From the NCBI RefSeq assembly GCF_003590095.1, contig NC_039491.1, positions 7,750,001 through 7,814,000 on the forward strand: DNA of 64,000 nt. Direction: 5' to 3'. The notes below the pieces were generated by a model that was not told the origin of the DNA, ran no database searches, and was given only the letters and a program-made list of their open reading frames with translations. Shown here piece by piece: positions 60,077 through 64,000 of this stretch (within the stretch, counting starts at the first letter, position 1; every line of letters begins with the position of its first letter). A program made the position numbers and the translations under genes. Origin of the DNA: Trichoplusia ni (lineage: Eukaryota > Arthropoda > Insecta > Lepidoptera > Noctuidae).

Positions 60077-62965
60077 ATAATAATGGTTAAGTCTTTGCTC
60101 AAAAAGAAAATTAAGTAACATTTAAATAATACTACTTAAGACTGTCTAATAAATCTTATGTTGTAGGTAATGAAAATGTGGTATTGCAAATGCACTAGTA
60201 AATGCTTCAGAGAGTTTGTTAACACTCTCATCTACTTTCAAACTGACAGATTCACCCACAAAGAGAACTGTTCTTAGTAGGTACTGATGGCATTTCTAAC
60301 GAGTGTCGTGTAATGAGAAATGTTTAAATCAATACTCTACTTGTTTCAATTGGAGGTAATGTTTATCTAGAGTATAGAGATTATTGGCTATCTGAGTTGA
60401 CAACAACCGATAAATACTGGTTTAAAAAATAGCTATAAAGACGATATGGTAATTACAAATGTATACTATTTTGATACCAAGATAAAATAGAAGATAAGTT
60501 GTGTTTGGGCCACTGAAAAACAGCGACCTTCTTAGTTTCTCTTCGTAAAACTGCTAGAATAAAACAGAGATAAATAAGGAAAATATATATCTAATAATGT
60601 ATTCTTTATCGTTTGAGAAGCATTACGTCTAAGTTTAGCTCAAATAACCAGTAGCAAAGGCCAGTATCTCTCATGTCCCATCTAATGCCAACACGACCGC
60701 AATACATATTTATTAGGCGAGATGGCCCAAAGGCCGCGGAAACCGAAAAATAAAATACACAGCTCACCAATCACAAGAGGCAAGAACGTTTGTTTATTTA
60801 TGACAACGTTACGCTCCAGTTTTCTTAACTAGCTATAGATGGAAACATCTCTGTTAATGATTACACTATCAGAGTGATCAATCTCAAATGCTAGATATAC
60901 TAAATGTCGACCAAAACTTTCTAACGAGATATTATCTGCAAAGCCGAATAGTTTTACAGCTGATTGTAATCTTCTATGATAGCAGATTGCGTAAAGATTA
61001 ACTTGTCAGCTTGTTTCCCTGAGGTCTGCTTAATCGTGTGTTAAAAATCTAGCCATGGGAGAAGGAAAAACGTGGGCGGATGTAATCTGAACCATTAACT
61101 ATAATCCACGTTGAGGAAAGTGGCTGGCTGATTAATTGCCGGCCGCCGACCAACATTATGCTGCGCCAGGCTTAGAACACGTCTATTAACCACTCCTACA
61201 AATTAAACCGCTAATTTCCCCGGACTGAATCGTAAAAATATATTTTATTGCCCTAACAAGCGGAATGAAACAAAACGATCGCCGTTAGCCTTTGGAACCC
61301 CTCGATATTTACATATTCAAATAATATTCGGTACCTAACTCGCTGCATTAATTTCTTCAAACTGTGTTAAGCTCGGCTTCGGTTGGATGGTGTTAGAGAT
61401 CAGAGAATTCGAGATATTTATTACCTTTTCATTTGTATTTCGATCACAAAATGCATAATAACTTTTTAAATTCTGGTTCCACAGGTAGCTGTAAGCCTCA
61501 GTTGTGCTCACAGATGTGCTCGGTGTCCGAGCAAGTCGCTAAAGAGCTGTGATTAATAACCACTTTAAATCTCGGTTCATATTGTTTACTTGAATAAAGC
61601 GGTATGAATGTCAACATGACTAGTAACTCCGAGCATATTAAGCACACAAAACAAAGGAACCGAAATTCCAAGGAATTCCCACCACGTTCGCGACATACGA
61701 TGAAATCCACGGCTAGACGGCTTTAGGCGGGAATATTTCGCTCTACTTGAGCTGAACTCAAACCTTATCGTTGCCTTAGAGGCTTATCCTTTGTTTGTGC
61801 AATCTTTAACTACTACGGTTATATTATACTATGCTTAAACAGATACTTTCAGTTTTTTGGGCTGTTGTTTTTTATCTCAAATAGCGTGTCTTAGAGTTCA
61901 ATTCAAATCGGAGAAACGGTGTAACGAAACTAACAACGGTATTCGATTTATTTTATTTTCATATTATGAAATCTTTATATTATATTTTTCTTAGATTATT
62001 TTGAGACCCATTGCAGCATCAGGGCGGTTCCCATAATCAGATATTAAAGAAAATGTTATAATATGACGTAAATTTTATTATGACTATTAAATAATGAAAA
62101 GAAAATCTATAATGTTTATTTCCAATGGGAATGAGATGATAATCTAGTGTAAAAAAAACTTCTTTAGATATCATAATAATTCTTTAGATATGTTTATGAC
62201 TGAGAATTGAATATGGGATAAGTAAGTGGCTTGTTAAAATACTCTCTATTTATTGTCACCTTGTAAAGTATCTAAGAAAATTATTTTCTGCATTATAGAC
62301 CACTAAGAAACGGGTAAAATTAAAATAATGAATATTGAGGAAATTAAAAAATAGATTAATAATTTATTCCAGGCATCAACTTACGTGTTACATTAAGATC
62401 TTATTTAAATAACAACTCAAAAGACATTCAAGAGACTATGTAAAAATTCAGTAAGTCAAAGTGAAGTTTGTAGCGAAACGACCAGACTACGATATTTTGC
62501 GGAACCTTGTTATTTCGAAATTTGATTACGACGCTGCGCGTTGGGTAGCTGTTCTGGCGAAAATATAGTGACCTCGATAGAAGTTAGTGTTCAACCTCTT
62601 TACAGGAGAACTCTGTCAATTTGATACAAGGTAATACGGTAATACTTTTATTATTTGCTATCAAGCTTTATGTACCAACATTATATGTATCTGTCTAGTG
62701 TACCTACATAACTGTTTGTGTGGATTTTCTAAAAAGGTTTCTAGCTAATTGTATTTGTTGATTGCCCTTACTGGTTTGTAATGTAACTGAAAATGTTTCG
62801 GTATTTTATTAATTGTTTTTCAAACAATTTGTAATATAAAGAATTGAAATAAGTAGGTATAAAAAGAGATCTGCGACGAATGTATTTTAGCTTGTTTTTA
62901 AATGTTGCAGTAGCACTTTTAAAGTAATGTCTTATAATAGTTTAAGATAAAACATATAATTTTTT

Positions 62966-63570
62966 AGGGTTCTGAATACAAAAACGGAACCCTTATAGGA
63001 TCACTCGTGTGTCTGTCCGTCCGTCCCTTACAGTCAATTATCTCCGAATCTATTAGACCGATTAAGTTGAAATTTGGTGCACATATCAATTCCACACAGA
63101 ACCCAAACACAGAAGTGTGACGTGAGCAGATGAAATCTGTATATGGGGGGTCATTTTTGGGGGGGGGGGGAAGGGGAAAATTAAAAAAAAAATCTGAAAA
63201 CTGCATCGTGTGGCATATCAAATGAAAGGTCTTGTTGAGAAGATCTTAAATGTATTTTTTTTGTAATTTTAAAATAAATATTTTCCAAGTTATTCAAGAA
63301 AATAGACGAAAATTGACCATTCCCCCCCCCTTATCTCCGAAACAAAAAAAATACAGAAATTAATTTTCTCCTTATAAATTATAGGAAAACCTATAAGAAG
63401 TCCATGATATTAAAATAACATGGTAAATCACTCAATATTGTGCGTACCCACTAACATTTGCAGGTGGAATGTGTGGGAGAACATATTTTTTAACTTCAAA
63501 AACATGATAGGTGACATCAGCGGAACCCTCTTCACGCGAGTTCAACTCGCACTTGACCCCTTTTTGAAAA
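62966..63570 (+). repeat. About 600-bp dispersed repeat
   Basis: It opens with GGGTTCTGAATACAAAAACG then GAACCC, contains GTGTCTGTCCGTCCGTCCC, a 12-base G run (near 63160), a 9-base C run (near 63324) and a GGCATATCAAATGAAAGGTC block, and closes with GGAACCCTCTTCACGCGAG then AACTCGCACTTGACCCCTTT. Similar ends occur near 38221 and 46175. It is non-coding and common in moth genomes; its class is not settled. Confidence 0.55.
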
Positions 63571-64000
63571 ATGCTTTTAATACCGTAAGTACCTACATTT
63601 TACATATAAGGGAATAAAAGTAGTGACCATTAGTATTCAGAAGCTCTAATTTCTGCAACTTAAAATGAAAGCGTTTCCACAATGTTTGTATGCCATGTGA
63701 CTGAAAACGGCATACACACATTTGTCGGAAACAACGAATCAGAACAATTTGTAGCTTTCCTTTTTTTCTATATATTGTTTGCTCATAAAAAAATCCGAAA
63801 ATATAATAAAAGTTGATATATTAAATTTCCTATCAATTTTATTTTTGTTTCGGTTTCTAGGAATTGTTTATTTATATTTATATCGGGAACCAACAGTAAA
63901 AGAATATGTTTTTAAACGAGCATCGGACTGGTTAAAAATATTCGCAGCTCAATTTATTTAAACTTAATAGAGTTCAACGCAATATTTGTTTATTTGTTAT

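Larger units (their letters stand above)
56508..64000. other. Gene-poor interval downstream of nothing recognisable
   Basis: The Eglp promoter should lie in the first few hundred bases, but I see no convincing TATA/Inr pair there. The remaining 7 kb contain repeat fragments listed separately and no recognisable gene. Frames are at most 93 codons and lack motifs. Confidence 0.55.

Overview
The window looks like a lepidopteran nuclear genome contig. It is AT-rich, with spliced genes, long gene-poor stretches, two tRNA-derived SINE families, Lep1-type Helitron ends, a Dong/R4-type retrotransposon and an insect-specific glycerol channel (entomoglyceroporin). One dispersed repeat (13986-14146) resembles, from memory, repeats common in noctuid moths. 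That is only a hint, and no species is claimed.

Layout. (1) 1-4219, minus strand: the 5' part of a PHF14 orthologue. It is a chromatin reader with a PHD-zinc knuckle-PHD (PZP) cassette. I resolved twelve coding exons with consistent splice phases, and the gene runs off the left edge. (2) 4220-25040: about 21 kb without a recognisable conserved gene, holding Helitron and SINE copies, fold-back elements and one candidate 61-aa membrane microprotein. (3) 25041-34603: a nested pair of mobile elements. The outer one is an LTR retrotransposon with two 408-bp LTRs that look identical by eye, but its gag is decayed and no polymerase is visible. Inside it, on the opposite strand, sits a full-length non-LTR element with both ORFs intact, an RNase H domain and a perfect 16-bp target duplication. 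A minisatellite of about 16 units lies just before the 3' LTR. (4) 34604-42340: repeats, including a Helitron with clean ends and a perfect 18-bp palindrome. (5) 42357-44315, minus strand: a 5'-truncated Dong/R4-like element whose reverse transcriptase and restriction-like endonuclease frame is still open. (6) 44332-55727: gene-poor, with repeat fragments. (7) 55728-56507, minus strand: a complete single-exon aquaporin of the entomoglyceroporin (Eglp) type. (8) 56508-64000: gene-poor, with SINE and other repeat fragments.

Only PHF14 and the Eglp gene are clear host genes. They have unrelated roles (chromatin reading and glycerol/water transport), and nothing suggests that they are co-regulated. 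The most interesting material is the young nested retroelement block and the partial exon copy folded into a hairpin inside PHF14. I saw no CRISPR array, operon, tRNA gene or rRNA gene, and no new multi-gene system.
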